Assembly: GCA_016283355.1 (NCBI GenBank)
Contig: JAEEMS010000005.1
Location: 62,001-126,000 of the forward strand
Direction of reading: 5' to 3'
Length of the DNA stretch: 64,000 nucleotides
Source: Elusimicrobiaceae bacterium
GTDB lineage: Bacteria; Elusimicrobiota; Elusimicrobia; Elusimicrobiales; Elusimicrobiaceae
Position numbers and translations under genes: made by a program. Shown here piece after piece: positions 48,636-58,734 of the stretch. Within the stretch, counting starts at the first letter, position 1. Every line of letters begins with the position of its first letter. The notes beneath the pieces are model-generated. The model was not told where the DNA came from, searched no databases, and was given only the letters and a program-made list of their open reading frames with translations.

Positions 48636-51240
48636 ATGTAATCCGGCTAATACAAGCCAGGATCGTCACCGGGAATGGCTCGGTTTGTTTGAAAAATACC
48701 GACGGCATATACTGATGCTGCCCGCTTAACACACAAGGTACATCCCGCGTTTGCAACGCAAGCGCAGTACCCAACGTACGCATATCCAAACGGACCCACT
48801 GCGTTTGATTCTCCGCGTCCGAACCGATGGTGCCACCACGGCTGTCTGCCAGTTTAAACACAACACGAACGACTCTGCGTTTCTGGTCTAAAATCGTACC
48901 GTTGGAACGGCTGAAATGCGCGGGAAGCGTCTGCAACAGTGCTTCGTAGCCAAGCCCCACATGCACGCACCGCGCCGCTTGCGGCAAGGTTAAGGTACCG
49001 TCGGCAACACGCAAATTTTTAAAATAATTTCCGTCGGCTAACACCGCCACTTCTTTGCCTTCCAAATGGTCTAAATTTTCAACCGTTTCAAACGGTGTAT
49101 TGCTGCGCAGCGAAACGGTACTGTCCATAAAAATTTGTTCCGCCGGATCCTTACTGGCCAAACGTTTTACAAATGTTTCCAAATAGTAAGCACCGTCCCG
49201 TTCTACCGCGCACCACAACTCATCATACCCTTCCTGCGGGATGACACAAACACTACGGAAAAACCCTTGTGTTGTGTGATGAGCCCACGCACACACGCCT
49301 TGCTGCGCAATATACGTCAACGATAACAACTGCCCGTTATCCAGTACACACCATACCAAATGGTCCGGCTCTTGTTGGAAAGCAATTTCCGTAAGGGTCC
49401 GGTTAAAAAACAAATGGCGCGCCTGTAACGTTACGTCCGCGCTTTCATAAGAGGCCGTGTTGTAATCGTAATAAAAATTACGCAGCACACTGCCGCGCGC
49501 CTGTACAAAAAGGGCTTTGTTTCCCGTCATGAGCGGCGCGGTTTGTGCGGACCCGTATTCGCTTTGCTGTTCCAACACCAGGTGTGCAATTGTAAAAGAG
49601 CCGTTGGAAGAAAGCGTCCATTCACTCCCGGCCGTAAAAATAAGCAGTCGGTTCGCCACCACAACCGAGCGAATTTCATTTAATTTCTTGCCGGACAAAT
49701 TGACACTGATGCTGTCCGTATCTTGGAGCGTAGAACGAGCGTGTCCGAAGTCCGTATAGTTCCCGGTTTTGGAAAACCACAACGTTTGCGGTTCCGCGGA
49801 AGTACCGGCAAAACCCAAACGGTCTTGAAAGAAAAACACACACCGCGGGTATCCTGCCAACGGGCTAAAAGAACCTTCGCTCCAATGCTCGGTCCACGCT
49901 TGGGAACCAAACGCCCGTTCCACTTCCACCACTAACGTACGCGCATTGACAAATTGCGTTGCTTTCACAATTCCTTCTTGTACAAACGCTTCTGCTTGTA
50001 ATTCATATCCGGCTTCACCGGTAATTTGGCAGCTGCGCACCCGCACATAATAAAGGTTTTCCTCATCGTTCAATTCGCCGGGGATAAAAAAATTGTCATC
50101 TCCGTCCAAACGCGAAAGCACTTTTACGGTCCGCCACGAAACGCCCAAATCGGCTGAAACTTCTACCACCAGCTGCCCCGTCCATACACCGGTAGTGCGC
50201 AACGTCCAAACGCCCCCGGACTGAATGGTAGCGGACGTCGTTTCATATCCCAAAACACCGGCCGCGTACTGCGCATCGATGGAATGCTGGAGTAAAAATC
50301 GTCCACCGACGTGTAAAGGAGTAAAAAAATCGCAATTACTGGCCAACTCATAGCGCACGGAACCTTGCGCAATTTCAACTCCTTGGTTAAACCCACCGCT
50401 CAGTGCCTGTGCCACCGTTAGCACCGGGTCTTCATCCAACCGGTCCATGTAGGCCAACTTCAATTCCACTCCGTTCCAATCGCCGCCGGTTGCTTGCGGA
50501 GATTCTATTTTAATAACACCGCCCAAATTGACAGCCGTAAACCCTTGGGAAGCATAATGGTCGTTAAACGCAGCAACGATATCCGCCACATTAAGCCCGT
50601 ATCGGTCCGCAGCATAGAACCACTCATTATTAAAATATCCCCACATCACATATTGCGGATAGGAAACCGGTTGAAGGGAAAGCGTGGCTTTTACACCCGT
50701 AGTAACAACCGTATCTTGCGTCGGATATACTTGCAATTTGTGGGTCAGATCGGTATTGGGTAATTGGAAGGGACCGTAACGCAACGGTATTTTTTCAAAT
50801 GTGAATACACTGGCCTGGGTACGCACTAACCGGTATGGCTCATGGTTGGGATGAGTCAAATATAAGGTATGATTGTGTTGCGTATAAGATAGTTCGCTCA
50901 ATTCCCGCTGCGCGTAAGGGGTTACACACTCCAATACCGCGCCGTTACCGTCCAGCACGCGCCCGCCCGAAGTGTAAAACCGCAAATAATGTTCCCCCAC
51001 TTCTACGACATACGATTCCGTCTCCGTAATCACAAACGGGATGATTCGGCAGGGGGCTCCGTTTTTGCTTTTCCCTTGCAGCCGCGTTCCGGGACGGTTG
51101 GATACGCCACCTTGGGCGTGGATAAACATATTTTGCGCTGTTTGTAACCACGTGTGATAATCCACCGTATCTACCCGGCTATACAACGAAGGGCTGATTT
51201 CTCCACCGGACCAAGAAGGTTGTAAATGATGCAATACCAT
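48634..51240 (-). CDS. T7 gp12-like tail tubular protein B/nozzle (stabilization) protein
   Basis: LHHLQPSWSGGEISPSLYSRVDTVDYHTWLQTAQNMFIHAQGGVSNRPGTRLQGKSK; large beta-rich protein. Confidence 0.85.
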   Translation of the reverse strand: MVLHHLQPSWSGGEISPSLYSRVDTVDYHTWLQTAQNMFIHAQGGVSNRPGTRLQGKSKNGAPCRIIPFVITETESYVVEVGEHYLRFYTSGGRVLDGNGAVLECVTPYAQRELSELSYTQHNHTLYLTHPNHEPYRLVRTQASVFTFEKIPLRYGPFQLPNTDLTHKLQVYPTQDTVVTTGVKATLSLQPVSYPQYVMWGYFNNEWFYAADRYGLNVADIVAAFNDHYASQGFTAVNLGGVIKIESPQATGGDWNGVELKLAYMDRLDEDPVLTVAQALSGGFNQGVEIAQGSVRYELASNCDFFTPLHVGGRFLLQHSIDAQYAAGVLGYETTSATIQSGGVWTLRTTGVWTGQLVVEVSADLGVSWRTVKVLSRLDGDDNFFIPGELNDEENLYYVRVRSCQITGEAGYELQAEAFVQEGIVKATQFVNARTLVVEVERAFGSQAWTEHWSEGSFSPLAGYPRCVFFFQDRLGFAGTSAEPQTLWFSKTGNYTDFGHARSTLQDTDSISVNLSGKKLNEIRSVVVANRLLIFTAGSEWTLSSNGSFTIAHLVLEQQSEYGSAQTAPLMTGNKALFVQARGSVLRNFYYDYNTASYESADVTLQARHLFFNRTLTEIAFQQEPDHLVWCVLDNGQLLSLTYIAQQGVCAWAHHTTQGFFRSVCVIPQEGYDELWCAVERDGAYYLETFVKRLASKDPAEQIFMDSTVSLRSNTPFETVENLDHLEGKEVAVLADGNYFKNLRVADGTLTLPQAARCVHVGLGYEALLQTLPAHFSRSNGTILDQKRRVVRVVFKLADSRGGTIGSDAENQTQWVRLDMRTLGTALALQTRDVPCVLSGQHQYMPSVFFKQTEPFPVTILACISRIT

Positions 51241-51821
51241 CAGCGCACCTCACTAAACGCGTCCGTTGCTTCGGGCCGTTCGCAATTTTCCGTCATATTG
51301 CTACGGCGGGCCTCATCCAAACAAAGCGTATATTTTTCAAAGATTTGGGCCGCTAGGGCGTTGTCTGCGGTGAGCGTAACGGCCATATCGTACGCTAATG
51401 CTAAAGTAAACGCTTTGACAAAAGCTCCGTCAAATTGGGATTCATCCTCCACCCGGCGCGTATACAACGCATGCACTCCGGGCACTTTGACAGCCAACAC
51501 ACGCCCGTTTGTAACCGTATCGTAACGCATTTCAAAGCCAAACCCCCGCTGTTGGCCCGGCAAAAAAATACGGCGAACAAATAGAGCATCGGCCGGATAA
51601 TGATACAAAAACTCTCCGGTTTGGGTATCTTGGCGGGCCAACTCCAGCTTTTTTTGCACTGCGGCAAACCCCCAATTATGGGTACGCAAAACTTCATCAC
51701 GCACCGGTTCATAAAAAAGATTTAGCCGTTTGGCCCGTTCGTCCGTTTGGTCCAGTGAGGAAATAGGACTCTGCCCAAGATGGGCCAATGCTAAATTACA
51801 TATATTAATTTTTGATATCAT
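51240..51821 (-). CDS. T7 gp11-like tail tubular protein A
   Basis: NICNLALAHLGQSPISSLDQTDERAKRLNLFYEPVRDEVLRTHNWGFA. Confidence 0.88.
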   Translation of the reverse strand: MISKINICNLALAHLGQSPISSLDQTDERAKRLNLFYEPVRDEVLRTHNWGFAAVQKKLELARQDTQTGEFLYHYPADALFVRRIFLPGQQRGFGFEMRYDTVTNGRVLAVKVPGVHALYTRRVEDESQFDGAFVKAFTLALAYDMAVTLTADNALAAQIFEKYTLCLDEARRSNMTENCERPEATDAFSEVR

Positions 51822-52035
51822 TATAGCTCCTATTTTTATTTATCCTTATTTTATAAGTATTTTTATAAAAGGAAAATAAATAAAATATTTATACATAATT
51901 TTATTTTTGCTTATTTTTTAAGTATTTTTATTTTTATATACTTTTTTTACTTAATGAACGGAATAAAAAACAATTTAAAAATATTTCACAATTTCTTCCC
52001 CTGTACCATTACAACTGTTGGTTATCGAATAGATT

Positions 52036-52059
52036 TTACGTCGATATATCGATGTAAAT
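52036..52059. repeat. 24-bp near-perfect palindrome TTTACgTCGATATATCGAtGTAAA
   Basis: Read directly; one non-complementary pair; in the intergenic gap between head and tail modules. Confidence 0.8.
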
Positions 52060-52262
52060 AATTTAACCAAACACACTAAAATGGCCCTTATTCCCCTTTT
52101 GGACCGCTATTTTGACAAGCTTTTGCCATGTTTTCTCCCTGATTTTGCGTGAAAACACAACCCAGAACGTCTTTTAGTGGGAAGGGAATATCATTTATCG
52201 TCAAAATTGGAAACAAAGGTACTGTTTGCCGGATATTTTTGCCTTTTAAACGGGGGGTAAAA

Positions 52263-52297
52263 CCTTTTTGGCGGGGCCCGATGAAACGGGCCCCCGC
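52263..52297 (-). terminator. Strong terminator-like hairpin after the head module
   Basis: gcggggcccg-atgaaa-cgggcccccgc with flanking T-tract on the minus strand. Confidence 0.75.
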
Positions 52298-52311
52298 TTA
52301 TACCGCTCGGC

Positions 52312-52692
52312 TTACTGGGTAACCCCGTCCGTAATGAAGCAGGAAAGTTTCCCCCCACTTACATTGGAAACGGTGTAATAAGCACGCACATACCGCTTGA
52401 CTCCGGCCGGTAACGGCACGGCACACAAGGTTTGGTCTTTCGTTCCCAGTAAAGAAGCTCCGTAAGTGGCTCCCAACAATTCAATGGGATTGGTAAACGC
52501 GCTGTCCGATGCGGTTTGCAAGGCAATTTTTAAGGTGCCTTCCCCCGTAAAGGCAGCCGCTACACGCGCCACAAAAAACAAACTTCCCGGGACTGCATCG
52601 CCTGCGGCCGTTAAGTCCATTATCTGCGTAGAGGGCGCGGTTGCGCTGACGGCTTGTTCTTCCGATAATACTGCATTTTGGTCTAACAACAT
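52312..52692 (-). CDS. Bbp16-like capsid cement protein
   Basis: LLDQNAVLSEEQAVSATAPSTQIMDLTAAGDAVPGSLFFVARV; directly downstream of major capsid, as in BPP-1-like podoviruses. Confidence 0.7.
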   Translation of the reverse strand: MLLDQNAVLSEEQAVSATAPSTQIMDLTAAGDAVPGSLFFVARVAAAFTGEGTLKIALQTASDSAFTNPIELLGATYGASLLGTKDQTLCAVPLPAGVKRYVRAYYTVSNVSGGKLSCFITDGVTQ

Positions 52693-52700
52693 ATTCTCTC

Positions 52701-53678
52701 CTATTGCACTAACGCTTCCGTATCTGTGATAGCATCACAAATATGAACCGGGATTTCATTAAACGTCATCAGCGGACGAGAAGTAATTTGATCCGGCGTG
52801 TACTGTACATTCGTACGGTTGCTGGTCAGTTTACGCAACGCTGCTTTGACGGTACGGTTCATATACCAAACCGGTTTACCCATGGATAAGCTTTGGATAC
52901 GTTCTTCCAAATCACACATTTTATCAATCAGGTCCGAAGGAACATTGGTCGTATCAATGTTACAGATACGTCCGGCATAGCGCCAATCTTGTACGGCAAG
53001 TCCCAGCTTCCACTCAAAATATTCCTTGTAAGCGGGATATTCGTTACCGTCGCTATCTACATGGGTAACCAGTCCGTAGTCCACCCGTTGAATTCCGGCC
53101 TTGGACCCTTTGGGGAAGAAGGTAAATATTTTATCTTGATCCCATACCACCAAATAGATAGAGGAATTTTTATTCGCGGTCGTACTGCCGGCGCTGATTA
53201 CGTTGCGGGAACTTTCCGCACCGGAAAGTTGGTTGTAGCGTTCCGCCAAACCGGTAAAACGTTCCGGATTTGCCCCCATATCTCCGTAAATCAAGTTAGA
53301 CGCCATGGAATTGGACATCCCTGCGATAATGGCACGGGATTGGCCGGTACGTACGGCCTCCACATGCCCCCCTTTTTCGGCAACAAGTTTGTCCACCACA
53401 CTATAGGCCGACAACGTGCCGTACGATTCCACCACCACTTTGGTAGTGGCTTTTGCCGGTTCAATGCCTTTGTAAGCACGGCGCCAGGTTCCTTCGGGGA
53501 TACCGGTTCGAACCGCATATTCGTGACCGCTGTCTAACGAGCTTTCCTGCACAAGTGCATCCCCAATCATATCATTGGATTGACTGAGCACCTCTGCAAT
53601 GGCAAGCTCTTGGCCGGATGGGTCAAACTGTTTGGCATAATCCACCAGGTTATATTGTTTATCTGCAATAATTGCCAT
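52701..53678 (-). CDS. Major capsid protein (BPP-1 Bbp17/podovirus type)
   Basis: NLVDYAKQFDPSGQELAIAEVLSQSNDMIGDALVQESSLDSGHEYAVRTGIPEGTWRRAYKGI...SMASNLIYGDMGANPERFTGLAERYN. Confidence 0.85.
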   Translation of the reverse strand: MAIIADKQYNLVDYAKQFDPSGQELAIAEVLSQSNDMIGDALVQESSLDSGHEYAVRTGIPEGTWRRAYKGIEPAKATTKVVVESYGTLSAYSVVDKLVAEKGGHVEAVRTGQSRAIIAGMSNSMASNLIYGDMGANPERFTGLAERYNQLSGAESSRNVISAGSTTANKNSSIYLVVWDQDKIFTFFPKGSKAGIQRVDYGLVTHVDSDGNEYPAYKEYFEWKLGLAVQDWRYAGRICNIDTTNVPSDLIDKMCDLEERIQSLSMGKPVWYMNRTVKAALRKLTSNRTNVQYTPDQITSRPLMTFNEIPVHICDAITDTEALVQ

Positions 53679-53679
53679 C

Positions 53680-54222
53680 TTATTCTCCTTTTTTCATAGT
53701 TCCGTACAGGGCCTCAGCGAATGTTTTATCGGTGCCGGAACTTTCACTGCCACCGGCAGAAAAATCTTCGCTGATGCGTTTTCCGATCTCGTTAAAGGTA
53801 CGGACAATAACGGGATGGTTTCCCAGCCCCGTTTCTTCTAACAAAGCGCGCAGCTCGGGGCCTCCGAATGTATCTGCCGCGCGCACCGCCAGGGAAATAG
53901 CTTCTTCCCATTGGGGGCCGTAAAATTGTTGCAGTTGTTCCCCCCATTGGCGCACCTGTTCTTGTTGACGACGGGATTGTTCCTGTGCGTTTTCGCGGGA
54001 TAAACGCGCTTCCAAATCCACTAATTGCTGGGCTTGTTGCACAGATAACTGAAGCGTACGCGCCATCTCCAGAAACGCAGTTTGGGCTTGTTGCGAAACG
54101 GATAAATCTTCCGGCCAACGGATTTGTTCTTCGGCGGCATTATCAGAAGTTGCATCCGGCACCGTTTCCGTTGCGCCGGGGCAAGATGCGTTATCTTGCG
54201 AAGATGAATATTCTTTATTCAT
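53680..54222 (-). CDS. Putative scaffolding protein
   Basis: Acidic/Gln-rich helical protein immediately upstream of the capsid gene. Confidence 0.6.
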   Translation of the reverse strand: MNKEYSSSQDNASCPGATETVPDATSDNAAEEQIRWPEDLSVSQQAQTAFLEMARTLQLSVQQAQQLVDLEARLSRENAQEQSRRQQEQVRQWGEQLQQFYGPQWEEAISLAVRAADTFGGPELRALLEETGLGNHPVIVRTFNEIGKRISEDFSAGGSESSGTDKTFAEALYGTMKKGE

Positions 54223-54523
54223 GTGTTAACTCCTCATTTTTGCGGTCAATTTCTTTTTGGGCAGCTTCAATTTCTGCCATATATTCCGCACGCATTTGTG
54301 CGTAAATGCCGGGGGCGGCTTCTTCCAATTCGTGAAGTAAAAAAAGGCCGATACTCTTTTGCCCGCAATGAAAGGCAGTGGCAGAAGAATCCCCGGGCAC
54401 GAAACCGTGCTGGCTGATTTGCGCAGCTTGCAACACGCGCCACAATACACGCCGGCCGGACACGGTGGATACTACCGTTTGCAAATCGCAAACGTTTCGT
54501 TGTTGTAAAGTTGTAGATTTCAT
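54215..54523 (-). CDS. Bbp19-like phage protein
   Basis: GRRVLWRVLQAAQISQHGFVPGDSSATAFHCGQKSIGLFLLHELEEAAPGIYAQM, between portal and scaffold. Confidence 0.6.
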   Translation of the reverse strand: MKSTTLQQRNVCDLQTVVSTVSGRRVLWRVLQAAQISQHGFVPGDSSATAFHCGQKSIGLFLLHELEEAAPGIYAQMRAEYMAEIEAAQKEIDRKNEELTHE

Positions 54524-54650
54524 AAGAAAAGGGGAAAGGCGACCGTCCGGTCGGTCCCTTTCCGGCGGGAATACAGCGAACTGCCCCCGCTTGGTGTGTT
54601 TATTGCTTCATTTGTTACCGGAAACAAACGAAGGATGCTAAACCGCTCTC

Positions 54651-56225
54651 TTACTCGGCGCGTTTAGCCGTAGATTGTATTGTTTTTTGGGTTACTTTAT
54701 TGCAAGGACTTACATTGTTTTGCGCGGCTACTAAAGGAAGCGGACTTTTTAGCAAATAGGAAAGCCCCAGTTGTCCAAGTCCTTCTTCCAACGCTTTGCG
54801 GTAGTCGATTTCTTGCAACACCGCAGGACACGTTTGCGACAAGAGCGAAGCATACGCGACCCCTTGCGCTAACGTACGCAGTCCGGCTGCTTTTTGTGCT
54901 TGGGCAATCATGGAAATATATTCGATGTTCATTGGGATTCCCTGCACCCACTGTGGCGCCGGCGGAAGCATTCCTTGGCGCAATAAAATATGCAACGTGC
55001 GCGTAACAAGCGGATCGAGCAATTCCGTTTTCAACCGCTCCAATACAGGCCCAAGCACCAACATTTTTTCTTCGTGCCGTTCCGCCACTTCCGCTGCCGT
55101 CATTTGTTGCATCGGCAAAGAAGAGAGCATGGTAAAGACATCCGCAAAGAAATGGGCTTTTATGGTGGAGCGTACTTGCTCAATGGCGTTGTCCAGTGCC
55201 GTTAAATCCGGCTGCACCTGATAAGCCGGTTTTACGGCCGCGTCCGTCGTACCGCTATAGCGTGTAATTCCGCCGGGGAGCAAATTAACTTCCCCTTGTA
55301 CGTTGGCTGAAACCATCATGGGAGGATTGGTGTTTTTATCCAAGGCCACCAATTTTGTCTTCTGCATTTTCTGCAGCATTTTTACATCTCCCAAGCATTT
55401 CCAGCCCGGCCCGCGACCGTAACTCTCAGCGCTGTTTTTCACTTCCCAGCGGGCGGCTATCACCGGGAATTCATGGTATCCGCTTTCCCGCAACAACGTT
55501 CCGTCCGTCAGAAAATAAACCGAACGGTACGCAAAATTGCGGTTATCCGTCTTGGAAAAATCTCGTTCTTCGTTGGGCAAAATCAAATGAATTACTTTGT
55601 AAGAACGCGCTTTTCCTTCCGCAGCTTCGCGCTTGATGGCAGGCGGTAACACAGCCGTGCCAAAGTGACGCATGAGTTGTTTGGGGCGCATGGAAAATTC
55701 CCGCCCGAAAGTATTGACCGTTCCTTTGTCGTCTACGCCCAGCACGTATTCTCCGGCAGTAAACAAACGGGCCCGGACTCCTGTTTCAAAATTTTCCTCC
55801 AGCAAAAAAGCCGCGGTACCAAACACGGCAATTTCGTGATAAAAGCCATGCAAAACCCCGTACAAATTGCTTTTGGAAAAAGCGGTTTCCAGCCGTTTGG
55901 TTACTTCCAGCAACCACTCGGATACGCCCTGCAAACGTGTCAATTCCTCCGGACGGAGCGACAAGCGAAACCAACTGCGTGCCGGACTGGTCAACCCGCT
56001 CATCATACCGGCGCTTAATACTTCCGCCGCCAGGCCGGCAGAACTGTCCAGCAATACTTTGTGGTTAATGCGACGCCCGTCGTTAGGTGTATCCGTTTCA
56101 AACAGGCCGCGCGTTGGCGCAACATAGGCCGAAAGTTCCTTCCAGGTTTTGGCCCACGCAGCGCGGGTTTGTTTCAAGTCGTCGTAAAGACGCAAATATT
56201 GAGTTACTTGTTTATCGTGTTTCAT
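54651..56225 (-). CDS. Head-to-tail connecting (portal) protein, T7 gp8-like
   Basis: YDDLKQTRAAWAKTWKELSAYVAPTRGLFETDTPNDGRRINHKVLLDSSAGLAAEVLSAGMMSGLTSPARSWFRL. Confidence 0.88.
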   Translation of the reverse strand: MKHDKQVTQYLRLYDDLKQTRAAWAKTWKELSAYVAPTRGLFETDTPNDGRRINHKVLLDSSAGLAAEVLSAGMMSGLTSPARSWFRLSLRPEELTRLQGVSEWLLEVTKRLETAFSKSNLYGVLHGFYHEIAVFGTAAFLLEENFETGVRARLFTAGEYVLGVDDKGTVNTFGREFSMRPKQLMRHFGTAVLPPAIKREAAEGKARSYKVIHLILPNEERDFSKTDNRNFAYRSVYFLTDGTLLRESGYHEFPVIAARWEVKNSAESYGRGPGWKCLGDVKMLQKMQKTKLVALDKNTNPPMMVSANVQGEVNLLPGGITRYSGTTDAAVKPAYQVQPDLTALDNAIEQVRSTIKAHFFADVFTMLSSLPMQQMTAAEVAERHEEKMLVLGPVLERLKTELLDPLVTRTLHILLRQGMLPPAPQWVQGIPMNIEYISMIAQAQKAAGLRTLAQGVAYASLLSQTCPAVLQEIDYRKALEEGLGQLGLSYLLKSPLPLVAAQNNVSPCNKVTQKTIQSTAKRAE

Positions 56226-56279
56226 AAAAGGGTAGGCACAAATCGTGAAATTTACTACTATAAGAAAAAGGGAGGTGTT

Positions 56280-56495
56280 ATGATAGGGATTATTTTTATT
56301 TTGATTTTTGCGGTACTGATCATTTTGCCGGTATCTTACATTACTATCCGCAAATTATTCACAAAGATAAGCAAACGAAAAGTTTTTTGGATTGCATTGG
56401 CGATAACAGCCGTAGTGGTTACGTTGTTAGCCGTCAGTTTCACAGCCGGCACACCGCCCGCAGATACAAACGCACTTCAAGCTACCGCATTTTAA
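56280..56495 (+). CDS. Small plus-strand two-TM protein (moron candidate)
   Basis: GGGAGG RBS at 56270-56275; MIGIIFILIFAVLIILPVSYITIRKLFTKISKRKVFWIALAITAVVVTLLAVSFTAG; own terminator. Confidence 0.65.
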   Translation: MIGIIFILIFAVLIILPVSYITIRKLFTKISKRKVFWIALAITAVVVTLLAVSFTAGTPPADTNALQATAF

Positions 56496-56510
56496 AAATG
56501 CGGTTTTTTT
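56485..56510 (+). terminator. Terminator of the small plus-strand gene
   Basis: ccgcatttt-aaaaatgcggttttttt. Confidence 0.8.
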
Positions 56511-56555
56511 ACAATTTTTACAGGGGAGCACTCCCTTTTGCAAAACCAAAAATTT

Positions 56556-57884
56556 CTACAAAACTTCGTACTCGCTGCGGGCAAACTCGACCCCTTGGGA
56601 CGGACCTTTACGACGGACCGGAGCCGCAAAAGTTAAGGCCAAGGCATCCGCGAGGTCCGGGCTTTTGCCCGTACGCTCTTTGATTTTTTCTTTGGGTTCC
56701 AAGCGCATCCGCCCGGAAACGTCATAATCATAGCACACGCTGCACAAATCTGTCTTTAACTCTGCCAAATCCGGCAATTCCCCCACCGTTTGTATCCATT
56801 GGGCCAACTCGCCCCACATTTCGGTTCGTTTGTTGACGTATTGTCCCGGGTGTGAGGCACTGCTCCCGAAGGCGACTTCGGTAACAACATATCCCAATTG
56901 GCGTAAACGGTCAATCACACCGCCCCCGCAACCGCTGTCGATAAATACCCCGTCGGGACGAAAAATTTCGATTTCCTGCGCTACGCGCGTCGCCAGTGTC
57001 ATTTGGTCCATCTGCGTAAACACAAGCGGAGCAAATGCTTTACATCCTTGCCGTTTGAAAATCACACTGCGGTCATCTCCGAAACGAGCCGGGTCCACCC
57101 CGATAATTTTAGGGGCTCCCGCCAATTCGCTGGGAGCGTACGTGCGGGTGCATGCTTGCAACACCGCATCAATGGGAATCAAAATATTTTCCGCACTGGC
57201 GGTAAAATCGCACAAATATTCCTGACGGAAAATAACAGGCGGCGTTTCTTGCTCAATGCGTGCGAGTTCCGCCGGGGCAATGACCCCGCTATCCGTTGCC
57301 CGAAAAACACCGGTCCACCATTCTTGCGGATTTTTTAATTCGTTTTTTTGTGCCTGACAAAACAAATCAAAAAATGTATTTTGCCCTTTGGGTGTGCCCA
57401 TAAAAACCACCCACCCGTCGCGCGATAACAACATCGGGCGAATGATTTGCGTAAAAACATCCGGTTTAATTTGTGCATATTCATCCAACACCACCCCGTC
57501 GGCATACGTACCGCGCAACGCATCGGGATTATCGGCCCCACACACCCAAATACGGGTGCGGTTAGGCAACGATACACACAATTCTCCTTCGGAAAAATGC
57601 ACACCGGGTATCGGGCGCGCATAACGCTTTAAATAATCCCACGCAATCAATTTGGCTTGTTTAAGAAGCGGTGCCACATAAAAATAGCGTGCATGCGGAC
57701 GGGTATTTTTAAGCGCACTTTTTAAAATATGATTCACGGCACACACCGTTTTGCCCAGTTGCCGGTGCGTAACCAACACACAAAAGCGGTGTGTTTCAAA
57801 CGCGCGGTGAATCGTACGCTGCACCGGGCGCGGCCGGTATGGGATACACACCGTCCAATCTGCCGGAGATTTACTTTTTTTCAT
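56556..57884 (-). CDS. Phage terminase large subunit
   Basis: VTHRQLGKTVCAVNHILK; ADGVVLDEYAQIKPDVFTQIIRPML; nuclease domain IIGVDPARFGDDRSVIFKR...VFIDSGCGGGVIDRL; start at 57884 after GGAGGGGG. Confidence 0.92.
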   Translation of the reverse strand: MKKSKSPADWTVCIPYRPRPVQRTIHRAFETHRFCVLVTHRQLGKTVCAVNHILKSALKNTRPHARYFYVAPLLKQAKLIAWDYLKRYARPIPGVHFSEGELCVSLPNRTRIWVCGADNPDALRGTYADGVVLDEYAQIKPDVFTQIIRPMLLSRDGWVVFMGTPKGQNTFFDLFCQAQKNELKNPQEWWTGVFRATDSGVIAPAELARIEQETPPVIFRQEYLCDFTASAENILIPIDAVLQACTRTYAPSELAGAPKIIGVDPARFGDDRSVIFKRQGCKAFAPLVFTQMDQMTLATRVAQEIEIFRPDGVFIDSGCGGGVIDRLRQLGYVVTEVAFGSSASHPGQYVNKRTEMWGELAQWIQTVGELPDLAELKTDLCSVCYDYDVSGRMRLEPKEKIKERTGKSPDLADALALTFAAPVRRKGPSQGVEFARSEYEVL

Positions 57885-58302
57885 CTTCCCCCTCCCAACG
57901 GATGACCAACGATCCCGGCACCGGGGTTTCTTCCCGGGTATCTTTCCAGCCCAATAAATTTTTAGCCGTAAAAATAGCAAAGGAAGATGCATAATTGCCG
58001 CGCAAACTGTTTTGTAACAAAATATTACCCTGTAAGTCCCGCGCACGTGCCATGGCTTCTTTAAAAGCGGGATGTGTTTTCTCCCATTGGAAAAGCACTT
58101 GGCACGTCGTGCCGATTTTTTTGGCAAACCCGGCAAACGTGGGCAACTCCGCGGCCGTCTCCACCAAAGAGACCGTACCGTCTTTTTTCATGACTTCCGT
58201 AATACGAAAAGCAGGTACATCAAAAAATGCGACCAGTTCCCGGCACCATTGCGGCCGGTAACGCACGGAATTTTTAACAGTTGTTTTTTGTGCAACAGGC
58301 AT
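57871..58302 (-). CDS. Phage terminase small subunit
   Basis: DVPAFRITEVMKKDGTVSLVETAAELPTFAGFAKKIGTTCQVLFQWEKTHPAFKEAMARARDLQGNILLQNSLRGNYASSFAIFTAKNLLGWKD. Confidence 0.85.
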   Translation of the reverse strand: MPVAQKTTVKNSVRYRPQWCRELVAFFDVPAFRITEVMKKDGTVSLVETAAELPTFAGFAKKIGTTCQVLFQWEKTHPAFKEAMARARDLQGNILLQNSLRGNYASSFAIFTAKNLLGWKDTREETPVPGSLVIRWEGEDEKK

Positions 58303-58331
58303 AGAAACTCCTGTAAATATTCCCGAGAAAA

Positions 58332-58643
58332 TTACTTCCCGGCCGCTTGCCAATAGGCACATTCCGAGGGGAAATCGCACGCATAGAGCGGGGTGCCCTT
58401 CGGCCGGGCAAGGATTGGCAAATAGGTTTGTTGTTTTTTAAAGGATTGATAACCGCCGTCCGAAATAGGTAGACCGACTTGATTTTCCTTCCCAAAAAAC
58501 TGATTATATACCCTTATCAAAGCTCGCAGGTACTTATCGTCCGATAGCGCGCGTAAGACCCCCCTCACGCCTTGCACGGTAACACCCAAACAAGCGGCAC
58601 GGAAATAGATTTTGTTTTCTAAGTTTAATTTTTTAGCGTACAT
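58332..58643 (-). CDS. Phage protein of unknown function, first gene of the minus-strand cassette
   Basis: 103-aa ORF directly downstream of the predicted late promoter. Confidence 0.6.
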   Translation of the reverse strand: MYAKKLNLENKIYFRAACLGVTVQGVRGVLRALSDDKYLRALIRVYNQFFGKENQVGLPISDGGYQSFKKQQTYLPILARPKGTPLYACDFPSECAYWQAAGK

Positions 58644-58704
58644 GATAGGACGTCCTGGCTTCGTACGCTAACCGAGCAAAAGGAGCTAGTACGGTATGGC
58701 CGCT

Positions 58705-58734
58705 TTTATAGGTAAGCCGGCAATCATCTGTTAA
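58705..58734 (-). promoter_or_regulatory. Predicted promoter for the virion cassette (TTAACA-18-TATAAA)
   Basis: -35 TTAACA (rc 58729-58734) lies inside the dyad 58730-58744; -10 TATAAA (rc 58705-58710). Confidence 0.5.

Noticed and set aside
52893-53537. 214-aa plus-strand ORF
   Set aside because: Antisense shadow of the major capsid gene; low-complexity, no RBS or family resemblance
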